Origin: Posidonia oceanica
Lineage: Eukaryota; Streptophyta; Magnoliopsida; Alismatales; Posidoniaceae
Assembly: GCA_037176725.1 (NCBI GenBank)
Contig: JAZBRS010000020.1
Span: 99,342,501-99,406,500 of the forward strand
DNA: 64,000 bases
Direction: 5' to 3'
A model generated the notes under the pieces. The model saw only the letters and a program-made list of their open reading frames with translations, had not been told where the DNA came from and searched no databases. The translations under genes and the position numbers were made by a program. Position 1 is the stretch's first letter. Each line of letters opens with the position of its first letter. Positions 1 through 11,775 of the stretch are shown one piece after another.

Positions 1-983
1 ATCACGGTCCATTGGTCCAAAACTTAAACCAAAACCACACGCCATAACTAAGCAGGAATACATCTGGCCTAATACGGCCCAAAACACAAACCACAATATC
101 ACGCCATACACAGGCGGAAAGTAACTGGCCTAATATGGCCCAAATAACCGCAAAACTCACTAAGCCCAAAACTCAGGCAAAGTTCAATGCCTAATACGGT
201 CAGCAACAACCAAAACACAGCCCCGCGGGCACAAAACCACAACTGATCGTATTGCCTGGCGTCAAGCAACCGATCTAGTCTCAAGCAGTAGCCAAGGACT
301 CGCCCCTGTAGCTCACTGCACTGCCATGAACACCTGCCTTGTGGAGGAGCGTGTCCGTCCCGACATCTCGTCATTAGAGACGCCTCAAAAGCGATCCCTC
401 ACTAAGGAAAGTTACTCACCCCAACTGGGCAAGTTGTCCTCACTCAGGACAAACCACAGGACACGCTTAATATACAGTGACTTCAGCTCAGTGCTTCGAA
501 CCACTAGAAGTTCCAACCCCTAGGCTCAGCCTGCACCAGTGTCCCGAATCACTAGAGGCTCCAACCCCTAGACTCAGTCAGCACGCAAAACCAGGCGAGT
601 CCCGGTGCCCGTAACAACTAGGGTATCACGCCCAGCTACGTAGAAGTATCATAGCTCCCGAGTTCGCTGCTACGATACCGCTAGGTACGGCCAGTACCCA
701 GACCCCCAAACCTCAATTCAGGCGAAGTGTGCGACACACCAGGAACGTCGTCGCATCCCCGGGTCCAGCCAACACAACTCCTGGGTTTTCGGCCACGGAA
801 AACCTCGGCAAAATCATTTACAAACTATTCATATTTTCCTCAAAAATCTCTTTAAAAACATTTATCAAATATCATGGACTAAAGCACAATAAACCCCAAA
901 ACCAACCAAGGAAACCACATTAGAAAACAAACCCGGGAGAGCATCCTAGACCAAAATCGGCAGACCGGTACTCCAACCGGTAG

Positions 984-1113
984 ACCGAAAATCCTTGTTT
1001 CGGTGGAACCAAATCCACCGACCGACCGGTCCGTACAGTGATCGGCAGATCGATACCACACCAGTCATACCGAAAATCCCTACTTCGGTGGAACTAAATT
1101 CACCGGCCGACTG
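984..1113. repeat. Two ~45-bp direct repeats containing a 7-bp-stem hairpin
   Basis: Copies at about 984-1028 and 1069-1113 match closely. The first contains ACCGAAA, a 7-base loop, then TTTCGGT, a perfect inverted repeat. The surrounding 940-1260 bases hold further scattered CGGTAGACCG / ATCGGCAGATCGAT-like words. No coding function is apparent. Confidence 0.6.
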
Positions 1114-2343
1114 ATCGAATCCTGAAAACGGCAGACCGATCAATATCAGTCGATCGAAATCAGATCCTGGTCTAAATCTGATGGAAAAAGGTGACACCGA
1201 TATCACACTGGTGTACCGATTTCCCCCAGAAATCGGCAGACTGACCAAAAAGGTTGTGTCGAACCAGGATAGGGCAACCAACTTATAAAACCGACTTAAA
1301 ACTCAAAACACTCGAATTAAACTCTAAAACTAGCGTGCCATATACCGAAATCTCCGGAATTCAACAAGGAATGCAACCATATACTCAATATGGCATTCTG
1401 AGGCACGCAACCCAAGAAAACATCGGAAAACCAATATTCAAGTCATTTTCTATAAAAATCCCAAAACACTATCAAATCCACGCCAAATCAAGCGTGCAAC
1501 ACATGGGAGTGAGCACATCCGCTCAAGCAACCCGAACAAATCACAATCGCCACAATCCGAGGCCCGAAACACTGGAATTCATCGGGAAACCACAATAATA
1601 GCATTTAAGTCATTCGGACCATATATTCGGCCAAAAACCACAATAAATCTCTAAAAATTACCAAACCTCTACCATAGCATATAAACATGGCAAGGCACAC
1701 AATAAAATCATATTCAAGCCGTTTGAGAGCATACAACCTCATCAAACAGAAGAAAACCACATTCAAGTCATAAACTCACTAAAGCCAAATAAATTCGCCT
1801 AAATGCATATAAATCTCTAAAAATTGTCAAACTCAAATATAACATACAAAACATGGCAAGGGATAAATGCATAGCAAATTCTATATATTTAAACTCCTAA
1901 AGCGAGGCGTGTACCTTGGGACAGAGGGACAACCCCTGTCCACCGACGATCCACACGCACACCGAGCTCCACACGTAGCACACAGGCATACCGTTCCACC
2001 AGGACGACGACCGGAGCTCGCCGCACCACCGTCGGCCACCGCACGCTGGCCACCACCATAGAGGAGGAAAAGGAAGGAGGGGACGGGAGGGGGAGAAAAG
2101 GGAAAGGAGGAGGGAGGGAGAGGAAGGAAGGGGAGATGGAGGTGGGGAGAGGGAGAGGAGGAGGGCTGCGCCGTCGGTTAGGGCACGGACGTGGGAAGGG
2201 GAAAGGAGGAGGAGCGGGCACGAGCGGGGGAGAGGGGGAGGGAACCGCACGCACGGGGAAGGGGGAGGAGATGGGACGCGCGTGAGGGGGGGAGGAGGGG
2301 AAAAGAGGAGGAGGAGGGCACGTGAGGGGAAGAGGGTGGGAAG

Positions 2344-2355
2344 GAGAGAGAGAGA

Positions 2356-2394
<39 letters not shown>
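2344..2394. repeat. (GA)n microsatellite
   Basis: A nearly pure GA run lies inside a longer purine-rich part of the chromovirus-type LTR. Long reading frames across it are low-complexity artefacts. Confidence 0.9.
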
Positions 2395-2399
<5 letters not shown>

Positions 2400-2633
2400 G
2401 GGAAAGAGAGGGAGAGAAAGAAAGAGGGAAAACCAGGGACTAGACCATAGTCTGTACCACCAACCACCACAAGTGGGAGTCTACCACAACAATACAGGTG
2501 GAAACCCACACAAACTACAAATGGGACTCACAACAACTCAAGTGGGGCCCGCAATGCTAATAACACTCGACCAAAGCTAAGTAATTCATTAAACAAGCAT
2601 AATTACAAGAGAAATGAATTCCCAGGTGTTACA

Positions 2634-3041
2634 GAGTACCATAGTCAAGTAAATAAGAAATAAAGTACAAAATTACATATTGGCAATCCAAGATTGGCTA
2701 CCAAAGAACTCACCAATCAACCAAAACCCAAAATAAGAAAGGAAAGTATAGATAGTTGTCACCAAAAAGAGATATTGGTTGCCACCCAAACAGACCCAAA
2801 CACAAAGTATAACAAGAGTAAAAGTATTAATATTACAATCCAAATCAAATGTTCGCCGCATCTGGAACAAGAGGTCCAAATCCGGAACATCAGAGATAAT
2901 TATAGGATCATCCGACACCACCTCAGTCTCAGTGGAGATTATCTACATAACCTAGGAGGAGTCCCAATCCTGCTGCATTTTCTGAATAGTTTGAGTAGCA
3001 GAAGATGCCGCCACAGCCTGCCTGCCTAAAAGATTACCAGC
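2634..3041 (-). other. Probable LINE 3' non-coding end
   Basis: This stretch lies downstream, on the minus strand, of the LINE zf-RVT fragment. It has no convincing frame and no clear poly(A) end; it is bounded at 2633 by the LTR. Assignment to the LINE is by position only. Confidence 0.3.
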
Positions 3042-3830
3042 TCACGAAGAAGCCAAGTGAAAAATATGGAAGAAAGAGAAAGCTAAATTGAAACTTGAAT
3101 TTCTGAAGATTATAGCATTCCTGTTATTCCAAATAGTCCAAAGAATGGTAAAAACCAAAATACACCTGCATTGTCGAGAAACATTGTATTTAGAAAAGGA
3201 GTATAAAGAGAATACTTCTGAAATACGAGACTCCAAAAGATTGCCTGGATTAGAAAGAAAGAACTCCCATATGTAGACAGCAGAAGGGTAGTACAGAAAG
3301 ATGTGGCAATTAGATTCCAAACTGTGATCACACATTTCACAGAATTGAGGCCCAAGCCACCCACGTTTACCTAGGTTTTCTCTAGATAAGATTTTGTCAT
3401 GAATTTCCAACCAAACAAAGATCTTGATTTTTAAAGGGGCAGTAATCTTCCATATGTCCACTGAAAACTTGGATCGTAGGCCCTCATCATTGAGAAAATT
3501 ATAGCAACTCTTAACAGAAAAAGTCTTATTAGGAGATAGTAATCAATTCACTTTGTCATTCCCCAACTGAAGCTGCAAAGATTCCATATATTCTATAAAC
3601 TCATGTAATTCATCCGAAGAATGGAAGGCAAGTAAAGACTCATTGTTCACAGCAAAAATGTCTAGCTGTCTATCAGCATAATTCAAAAACAAGATCTTAA
3701 CTGAGGATTTCTTTTTTCGAGCTAAGGAGTATTGGAAAGGCCACTCATATTTTAGTACTCTATCTCTAAGCCACTTATTCTCCCAGAAGATAATATTTTT
3801 TCCATTGTAAATAGAGAATGAAGAAAGCAT
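3042..3830 (-). pseudogene. LINE (non-LTR retrotransposon) reverse-transcriptase C-terminal fragment with zf-RVT domain
   Basis: The minus-strand frame starts with a segment like the plant LINE region just after RT (IYNGKNIIFWENKWLRDR). It continues into a zf-RVT zinc-binding domain: IWKITAPLKIKIFVWL, then GPQFCEMCDHSLESNCHIF with the Cys/His set, and ends with WTIWNNRNAIIF. A single in-frame TGA at 3543-3545 splits it; the frame is otherwise open on both sides (3542 to 3461 keeps phase). The RT core and endonuclease are absent, as expected of a 5'-truncated LINE insertion. zf-RVT is typical of the C-terminus of plant L1-type ORF2. It is not functional. Confidence 0.8.
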
Positions 3831-4909
3831 ATTGACAACAGGAAAGCATTTTTTCCAATTTTATCAATTCAATTAGAGATGTCGTAGTCTATATTACTGC
3901 ATGTAAAGAATTCTTAAATTTGTCAATATCTATCATTACAATTTTACCTTGATAAGAAATAATCTATGAATATTTTAAATTTTATTATTTCTAAATTATT
4001 TAAGAAATATTATATTCTCACTTGTTGTTTCGACTAGTTCGATAATATTTTCTATCCCTAAGAAATATTTTCTTAGAAGGGATGATGTTGGGATCTTCGA
4101 TTTCTCATGCATAAAGTGGGTAACATTGAAATCCAGGTCCCTCATCTACCTCATTTGGAACTCCTCTCATTTTTGGGATTTTCTTAATTTTGTTGCCTAG
4201 AATTTGTGGAATAAATCTAGCAAAGGATTTTATCATCTTTTGATGAGTATATAATTGATACATATTTTATTTTCTATATTTATCAATTTTTATATATAAA
4301 TATTGTTATTTAAGATATTTTTTGTAATTTTTATAGAAACCTGAGAATTTGAGATGAATTAGGAAAAAGAATGAAGAAAGAAGAATAAAAAGCATATCTG
4401 TCTCGACATGCATCAGATCAAACATACAAAGATTTGAAAAATTAAATCAAAAAAGAAAATATATTTGGATAAATTTAAATTTACCTAAATACAAGTTCAA
4501 AACTACAGTCAAGATTTTAATATAGGTTCTCACACTCGTTTGATCTTCAAAGGAAGAGGGAAAAACGATCAAGACCAAAGAAAATGGAATTTCAAGGGTA
4601 GATATTGGAACAATACCTAACGCGCTGACCCTCTTGACAATAACCCAAGACGACGCCTTGGACCGGTGAGTCATCCCTCAGATCAAAGAAGACTCGACGG
4701 GATAGAGAATGAACCCTCACCAGCCACAACTGACAACCCCACAATAAAAAGTCCTTTCTTAATTTCGTCCATGAGTGACATCAACCCTCTGACGTTTGAT
4801 ATGCCTCCTGACCATATCAAACATCATGACGTCCTGAATTGTCGTCTTTTGTGGGGCCTATGTCAAACGCCACGGTCCTTTTTTTTTTTTTTGTGGTAAT
4901 CATTCCTTT

Positions 4910-4950
<41 letters not shown>

Positions 4951-5487
4951 ACTTTGGTGTCGACGATTCTTTTCACTTTGCCGTTCATGAGAATGAAAAA
5001 TAAAATCTGCATGTATCCCTTTATTCATGGATGTGCATAAAGTAATCCATAGAACCTAGCTTTGAGGATTTCTTTGAGAAGGATCTAGCTTTAGCTTGAA
5101 CCCAATTCTCACTACATATCAAATATAATATTGAGCTTTGAATATTGCAAGAATATATGCTTTCATAAACAAGGGAATCACAAAATGTCAGCCATTGACT
5201 ACGAATCCAGGAGCAGGTGAATTAAATGAAAAATAATCCCATCTACTACTCGAACGAAACTTATCAAGTTAGAAAAGAAAAACAAAAAGAGATGGATCAA
5301 CCAAATGATTCTCTTTTGGGGCAAGAAAATCCTAAGAAACATTATTAATCATGCAAATCTCCAAGCATTTATCACATGAAGCCCATACTATCTCACTCTT
5401 ATATGATTTTGATTTAGGCTAACTGCCCAAGATGTGCCAAGGTTGCCTAAGAAGGATATGATCTTTAAGTATTCACAAGTGACGTAA
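3831..5487. other. No gene seen; AT-rich spacer
   Basis: I see no supportable gene. The stretch contains AT-rich sequence, a T-tract near 4880-4892 and a TC microsatellite. Short frames here have no recognisable domain. Confidence 0.5.
4915..4946. repeat. (TC)16 microsatellite
   Basis: Sixteen uninterrupted TC units. Confidence 0.95.
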
Positions 5488-5670
5488 TCTCTCCCTTTCT
5501 GTCATCTTGCTAACCAAGTTGTGCACTGTCAGATTGTCGATCTAACAAATGCAGCAAATGGTCAGTACTCTGTAGTGCGTGATTTGTGCAACAAGTTTTC
5601 TTACATATTCTTCAATCTCCAAGATATTCAAGAACGGGTACACCTTATTGTACAAGAATGTCAAATACAG
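5488..5670 (+). other. Exon-like fragment of unknown host gene
   Basis: An open frame runs from just after a TAA at 5485 to 5670 and ends exactly at a consensus splice donor, CAG|GTAAGA. The predicted peptide is non-repetitive and of mixed composition (…ANGQYSVVRDLCNKF…NLQDIQERVHLIVQECQIQ). This looks more like a real exon than chance. No family was recognised, no acceptor was identified confidently, and no partner exon is nearby. It may be a captured or relic host fragment. Confidence 0.3.
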
Positions 5671-6026
5671 GTAAGAAAAAACATTATAATTCAGAAGGTT
5701 AAAAAGACATTATAATTAACTAACCCGCAAATCAGCCCGACCCAACCTGGCCCGCACACTCCGTGGCCCGGGCCCGTTCCAGGCCCAGCCCAGCCTGGCC
5801 TGCGCACACTGTGGGTTGGACCGGTCCATGTCCAGAACGGACCCGGACTAGGCTGGGCCCACGAACTGGGCTCGTGTGGGCCCGCTGTGATTGGTCCGGC
5901 CCGCAAAAACAGAAAAAAAATAAACTTGGGCAACGACTCAAAATGTTTTGGCCGTTGGTAACAGTCCCAACGGCTAAAATCTTTTTTTTTTTCTTTTCTC
6001 TTGTTTCTTTTTCTTCATCATTTTCC

Positions 6027-6034
6027 TATAAATA
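6027..6034 (+). promoter_or_regulatory. TATA box (TATAAATA) of the hAT relic
   Basis: TATAAATA lies about 350 bases upstream of the first ATG of the transposase remnant (6384), within a pyrimidine-rich leader. Confidence 0.45.
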
Positions 6035-6383
6035 CCTTACCATATCTCCTTATATTTTCATATAACTCACTATTCTTTCTTATTACAACACTCATAATTC
6101 TTCCACTCTCACAATTCTCCCACTCTCATAATTCTCCTAAGTAGTCAATTCTCCCACACTCCGGACTCCGGTCTCCGTCTGCTACTCTGTTGATCTGCTT
6201 TACTCTGCTGAGCTACAAAAATTCTCTGCTTCTAATCCCTTCAATTTCTCTACTCCTAATCCTTTCATTTTTGGATTTTAGGACTTTTAGGTTAAGGACT
6301 TCATACATTACATCTATTTTTCTCTATTGTTAAATTCTCTACTCATAATTTTTATCTGTTTTTTTATACTTTACATATTTATA

Positions 6384-7170
6384 ATGGAAAACATAGGAAA
6401 CCATGATTGGACATATCCCAACCTAGGAATCAGACCAATCTCAACCTCAAGACACCCCTATACAATCCACTAGCACAAAAAAAATCTAGGAAATAGAGTT
6501 CATAAGTTTGGGAACATGTTATCTTAGACTCTACAGATGAAAGTAGATGCTATTATAATTATTGTGGTACGTGATACACTTGTCCTAGGGGTGGGGGTGT
6601 AGGTCACATAGCTAGGCGTTTACAAAAATGTATAGCTGCACATAATAAAGAAGAAAACACAGATTTAAGGCAATCTAAATTACACATAGGTTCAAGTGGT
6701 TTAGTAAATTAGAAATATAATGCAGAAGAAACAAAAGAACGTATAACAAAATATATAGTACAAGATGAACAACCATTTTCATTTTCAGAAAATAAAAAAT
6801 TTGAATCTTGTGTACAAGATTGCGTTAATCCACAATTTAAAAGTCATTCTAGAAACACTACAAAAAATATTATTTATAAAACATTTAAAAAATATAAACA
6901 AAATATAATGAGAATATTTTTTACTTTATTATGTAAAGTATCATTAACTTGTGATGTTTGGACAGGCCCTAATAATTTTCCATATCTATGTTTAACTGCA
7001 CATTGGATAGACATAGAGTGGAATTTACAAAAAAGATTAATAGCTTTTAGAATATTTGATCATCCACATATTGGAAAGCTATAGCTAATATGTTAGAAGA
7101 TATTACTAAAGAATTTCATTTATATTATAAAATTAATACAATATCTTTTGATAATGTTTCTAATAATATA
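6384..7170 (+). pseudogene. hAT transposase, truncated and frame-broken
   Basis: The first ATG is at 6384. A BED-type zinc finger is readable around 6535-6640 (SRCYYNYCGT, then a TGA, then GVGHIARRLQKC). The hAT core follows near 6952-7170 in the same frame (DVWTGPNNFPYLCLTAHWID…EWNLQKRLIAF…DHPHIG). A one-base deletion near 7078 then shifts the frame to ANMLEDITKEFHLYY and ISFDNVSNN, matching the ITVDNASAN-type motif. At least two stops and two frameshifts are present, and the hATC dimerisation domain is absent. In the family, the BED finger binds the element ends and the DDE core cuts; this copy is dead. Confidence 0.75.
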
Positions 7171-7699
7171 TGTATTTAGAATCAAATCAAACCGAACCGT
7201 TCAAAAATCGGTTGGTTCGGTTCTCGATTCCCAATGGGGAAAACAGATACCAAAATCAAATCAGTTCCATTACTTCAAGTCCGCACTTCATTTGAGATCA
7301 CATCCCTCCTATCTAACACCAGAATCATCACCTATTTGGCCTACCTTAGATGAGGTATCACTAGAGCTAGTCGCAAGAATCCAAGAGATTATCTATTCGA
7401 TCTAAGAAACCTCTCGTCTAATTCAGCATGGGGGGTTTCAAATAAAAAAAGGGTCAAAGAAGGTATGAAATAAGAAGCAGAACAATTGAAAGAAAAAGAA
7501 ATAACTAATTACTGATAACAATAACAGTAAAAATGACAGCACAAGTTGTAGTCCTATCCATTCAAAATCATACAATACCAAAGACAAAACCCAACTTCCA
7601 ACAAGACAACAAAACCCAATAAAAACTAAACCAAGTCCAACGTCTCGGGCATCAGAAACTCCGAAATATCCACAAATCAACACCAACCCAGAAAAAAGA

Positions 7700-7765
<66 letters not shown>

Positions 7766-8010
7766 GGTAGAGATGTAAAATAATTATATATTTATAATAT
7801 ATTGATATATGATCGGTTCTGGGTATGGTTAATCTCTCGGTTCGGTTCAGTTAACCATACCCAAAATCAATAACCGAACCACTAATAATGATTTCAAAAT
7901 TTGAGAACCGAATCGAACCATTAAATGAATCTAAACCAAATTGAACCATCATAAATGGTTCGATTCGGTTCGGTTAACCGATTCTGATCGAACCATGTAC
8001 ACCACTACTA
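7171..8010 (-). mobile_element. hAT-like short element with GGTTCGGTT subterminal repeats
   Basis: Both ends are rich in AACCGAACC / GGTTCGGTT words (7180-7230 and 7810-7990). The right edge ends in ATGTACACCACTAC; read on the minus strand this gives GTAGTGGTGTACATGG, like the termini of plant non-autonomous hAT elements. The matching left terminus was not found and no transposase is present. Boundaries are approximate. Confidence 0.45.
7702..7762. repeat. (TA)n microsatellite
   Basis: About thirty AT/TA units lie inside the short hAT-like element. Confidence 0.95.
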
Positions 8011-10099
8011 GGCATTGAGAGAACAGATAGGAATTTGCATCTTAAGATCATAATCTAAATCAATGTAACAAAAGCTAGAATAAATTTGAAATGGGGAAAA
8101 ATATCAAAGAAAGCATTTCTTTTCTTTCCTCTTAATAATTAAGGTTGCGCATGAAATTTTGCACATACACTTTACTTTTCTATGTCAAGAAATGTAGGAA
8201 ATCACCATTACAAGAACATAAAAAAGAGGCACCTAAGTGAGCTTTCGACATTTAATAATTAAAAGTCTGGACTTCCCAACTAAATGGGAATTGAACAAAT
8301 TATTTTAGTATATTATGGTCCTTCTCGAATGATATCTTCTTCATTTTTATTGGTCAAGTACACTGACCTGCATTGCATTTGAGAAGTGAACGACTTGTTT
8401 GAGACAGAAAAGTCTATGTGACTGTGGAAGCTCTACCTCAACACAATGGACTCATAGCATCATTCGATGCCCTCTAGAAGTAGTAGCTACGACTTCTTCA
8501 TTCAAGTCATGAAATACCTCAGGCAAACCTGTTGTACGGGAGAAGAAATAGTATAGTAAATACATACTCCACTAGCTAGACATGGTTACAAATAAATATT
8601 TTTGTTTAGAAGTTACTGATAAATTACATCTTCTACAATGGCAGACCTGTTGATAAAACAACATACACATATAAGGAGACAAGGGAACTTTGAATTGATT
8701 AGTTTTTGGGGCAAAATATGTAATACTAGGAGACAAAAATAGATAATGCTATTGGTCCGTAAATGTAGTAATTAGAAAAAGAAATACTTTTATCAACCAT
8801 AATTACCTGAATGCAAATGCAAATACAAGGAGAAATATTGGAGTGGAAGATTTACACTGCAATGAGAGCAAAATGAATAGATGAGGGCAACAAGGTAAAG
8901 CTATGCTCTTGATATATTTATTTTTATTTATGTCTATTATAATAAACAAAAGAAGAGGAAATTTTCACAAGTAAGAGCAGAAAACAAACCATGGCAGCAG
9001 ATGTTACAGAAATGAAGATAAGCGAAGCACACTTCTATGATTAGTTAGAGAAATTCAGTAATAGAAATACCAAAATTGACTCAGAAGAAATAATCAAAAT
9101 GCATGAGAGAATCCCAGAAAGTGAAACTTAGAACTATAATTGACAAAAAAAACTTCACCTGTCAAAAGAATTGCTAGTAGTGCCTATTACTTTTTTAATG
9201 CTTAACATGGATGTATGGAGAACTTGAGAGCTGTACACATACATTGATAATCATGTTGTCCCAAGTCTCAAGGTAAGACGAGTCTTGCTTCAAATCTTCT
9301 GGGTCACTAACATATGCCTTCATTTTCAGCACCTAGAGCTTGCATAGGAAGAATTTGATTAGAACATTTAAACATACATCCTAGATGATGTCAATTGCAA
9401 AATTACTTACAACAGGCTTCCTAGAATTTGATTGGACAACATGCAACTAAAATTAGTAACCGCTACTGCAACTCATATTGATGAAACCAAACGAACAACA
9501 ATCGAGTAAAAGAATCCACAGAAGGTGCATGGTAAGTTGGAGGTTTCCTTGCGCATTTCCAATTGCCACTGATGAAGAATTTCCTATCCATCCACTCGGT
9601 CACAACAGATCAGAAGAAGGTCGAAGTCACAAGAATGTTTGATCAGGGTCAGTGATGGCAAAGAGGGAGAGGTAGTAGGGGCGAAGGAGCAAGAAGGTGG
9701 AGGTGACGGGTGCGCCGATGAGGACGAAGAGGAGGCATTGCTTGCGGAGGAGGTCAGGAGACGACAGCTCTAGGGATGGAGGAGGAGCGAGAGGATGATT
9801 GCTTCAGGGGCTTGTGGAACTGCTACGGCAATGTGGTGTTCCAAATCAGTGTACCTCATGCCCAACGCCGCAGTGGCAGAGAGGAAGAAGAAGAGAGGAA
9901 GGGTTTGGTTTGGGGAGGAGGTCGTGGGGATTTGGGGAGGAATGAGAAAAGAATAGAGGAAAAGAGGGAAAAGACCCGCATGCGTGAAAATTTTAAGGGT
10001 TTAATGAGGACATGTCCTTGCTATATCCTCGTCACTTGTCCTCGCGAAACAAAGAAATTCTAGTAGTGGTAGCATAAACTTCTTTTTCGTTCTTCTGCC
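8011..10099. other. Relic region with no intact gene
   Basis: No intact gene or element was recognised. One exon-like piece lies at 9243-9332 (listed separately). Upstream of it on the minus strand, about 9636-9790, a frame encodes a hydrophobic stretch (QCLLFVLIGAPVTSTFLLL) ending in a stop, which might be a transmembrane exon of the same lost gene. The purine-rich plus-strand frame over 9776-10063 is low complexity. Confidence 0.35.
9243..9332 (-). other. 90-bp exon-like fragment, unknown host gene
   Basis: On the minus strand this 30-codon open segment is bounded by an AG acceptor (CTCTAG|GTG) and a GT donor (AAT|GTATGT). It encodes [20 protein letters not shown] followed by [10 protein letters not shown]. 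Exact phase-0 boundaries and balanced composition suggest a genuine exon. I do not recognise the protein. Confidence 0.35.
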
Positions 10100-10566
10100 T
10101 GTGTATTCATGGGTTATTTGATAAAGACAAAGCTTATCGTTGTCTTGATATCACAATGGGACGTGAATATATCTCTAGGCATGTCATTTTTAATGAATTG
10201 GCTTTTCCTTTAACTGACATCCCTTCTTCTTAGTCCAGGTCCTCTACCACTTCTCAGCCAATCATCATTGACACCTCACAAATTCGTTTGTTCTCTTCTC
10301 CTGCTTTTGTATCCTATGTAGGGGGTGGGTCCCATTCACCTACACACCAGACTCCTATAGAATCTCCTTCGTCTTCTCCACCAACAACTGTTTCCCCGTC
10401 GTCTTCCTCTACTCGTTCTACTCCACCATCCGCAAACCCATCTCCTTTATCAGCTTTTGTCCCCTCCTTTTGACCACCCCTCCCTCCATCAACTCCTCCA
10501 ACGTTAATTTCAAAAACTCATACCATGACCACTCGATTTCAAACTGGCTCATTAAAACCTAAAACC
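10100..10566 (+). pseudogene. Ty1/copia polyprotein fragment (integrase C-terminus and linker), element G
   Basis: The fragment begins with CVFMGY and, after a frameshift, DKDKAYRCLDITMGREYISR then HVIFNELAFP. This is the conserved copia motif (KGYRCLDP…YISRHVVFDE) at the integrase C-terminus. A Ser/Pro/Thr-rich linker follows and then TMTTRFQTGSLKPKT, equivalent to the H-x-M-x-T-R-x-K-x-G segment just before reverse transcriptase. There is an in-frame TAG at 10231. The frame is cut at 10567 by the LTR of another copia element, so the RT part lies beyond the stack. Confidence 0.8.
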
Positions 10567-11722
10567 TGTTGGTAAAATTGCCTTATCTTGGTTTTGATGA
10601 TAACAAAACATATTTGTGTGCTAACCATCTTAATAGGTCAAAGAAGAGTTCTCATGGACTTTGGAAAAAGAAGAAGGTGAAATTGGCAAAGAAGATATTG
10701 ATGTGGAAGATCAAGGCAATTCAAGTTAAATATATTGAAGATTGGAGACCAAGTTCCATGTAATTAAAAAGTTATGAAAATGTAATATATTGTATTCTAG
10801 GAACTTGTAATTATCTCCCAAACACCTCCATAGTGCCTTAGGAAAATAGCTTCAGTCCCAAAACAAACCATCCATTGATTACATTCTTTATAGGGCTAAA
10901 ATAGGCATTTCGGCATACCGAATATTTTCGGTATACCGAAATCTAGAAGAACATGTGCTTACAACGGATTAATGATTCGAAACATTGATGGTTTTCGGTA
11001 TCCCATATCAGGATTTTTTGGCATATCGAACTTTGTTCGGCTTACCAAATTGGTCGATTTGTTGTAACAATCTGAGCTAAAACGGCAAACCAAAAAACTT
11101 CGGTCTTTCGTTTTACTAGTCGTTTGTAAACGTTGAAAGAGACGTTAGAGATAAACTTTTATTCATCTTTTCTTATAAATAGGACCCTCATTTAACACAT
11201 AGATGAGAGATAGATAGAGCTTCAAGCCACATTATTTTCCAAGCATTCTACTCCTATTTTGTTAGAAAAATTTCCAAAGCAAGAGAAATTCATTCCAATC
11301 CTTTCCACCTTGCCAAAAGTGATTTGGGAGATATAGAAAAGAGTCAAAAGAGTTGTAATCTTCAATTTGTTGTGTGAGCTCTTTTCCGGTCGTGAGAAGA
11401 GGAAGGTTTTTGCGAAGGCTTGGCGAGGGTTCGTCAAAGGTGTAACGGTAGGATCTTGGCTCGGAACAAGATCATTTTAAGGTAACTCTCGAGGGCTCTC
11501 GAGGAGTGGACTAAGCCAGGGAGGCTGAACCACTATAAATCCTTTGAGTAATATCATTATCTCTCATCCCCTTCTTTGTATGTTTTTAGTTAATATTCAA
11601 ATTCTTCTCCATACTTCATTTACTTACTAAGTTGCTTAAAATTGTTAAAGTGAACTAAAATTCCGTAATTATTCTTGAATTCACTATTCACTCCCCTCTA
11701 GTGAAGCCCTAAAATCCTAACA
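10567..11722 (+). mobile_element. 5' LTR of copia element F
   Basis: This 1156-bp LTR begins TGTTGGTAAAATTGCC and ends CCTAACA, immediately followed by a methionine-tRNA-type PBS. A TATA box is at 11174. It contains the perfect 16-bp palindrome TTTCGGTATACCGAAA near 10928 and several relatives of that word between 10905 and 11050. Confidence 0.85.
11174..11181 (+). promoter_or_regulatory. TATA box in copia F LTR
   Basis: TATAAATA lies within the LTR about 550 bases before its 3' end, a plausible U3/R promoter position. Confidence 0.55.
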
Positions 11723-11724
11723 GT

Positions 11725-11737
11725 TGGTATCAAAGTC
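11725..11737 (+). promoter_or_regulatory. Primer-binding site of copia F
   Basis: TGGTATCAAAGTC, two bases after the LTR end, resembles the initiator-methionine tRNA complement (TGGTATCAGAGC) used by plant copia elements, with a change inside it. Confidence 0.8.
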
Positions 11738-11775
11738 TTGTTTATCTAAGATAAAGATATAACAATTTTCTAGAT

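Larger units (their letters stand above)
1..2633 (-). mobile_element. Chromovirus-type (Tekay/Del-like) LTR, left end outside window
   Basis: On the minus strand the segment opens with TGTAACACC followed by GGGAATTC-like sequence, the usual start of plant Tekay/Del chromovirus LTRs; this edge is at 2633. No primer-binding site or polypurine tract is visible within 1-2633, and 2634 onward on the right is unrelated LINE sequence without a PPT, so this is a 5' LTR of an element extending left of the window or a solo LTR. The interior holds a purine-rich stretch (about 2060-2440) and a short duplicated hairpin block near 984-1113. The family is inferred from the terminal motif only. Confidence 0.55.
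5718..7170 (+). mobile_element. hAT-superfamily DNA transposon, degenerate, 3' part missing
   Basis: The left portion (about 5718-5905) is dense in CCCGACCC / GGCCCG words on both strands, like the subterminal repeats of plant hAT elements. It is followed by a CAACGGCTAAAA-type segment, a T-rich leader, a TATA box and a hAT transposase relic. Sequence after about 7170 belongs to a different repeat, so the right end is lost. Exact termini and TSD were not found. Confidence 0.65.

Noticed and set aside
1889..2509. 206-residue minus-strand frame rich in Pro/Ser/Leu
   Set aside because: It is the complement of a GA-rich low-complexity tract inside an LTR.
9776..10063. 95-residue Glu/Arg-rich plus-strand frame
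   Set aside because: Low-complexity purine-rich sequence; the opposite strand looks more exon-like.
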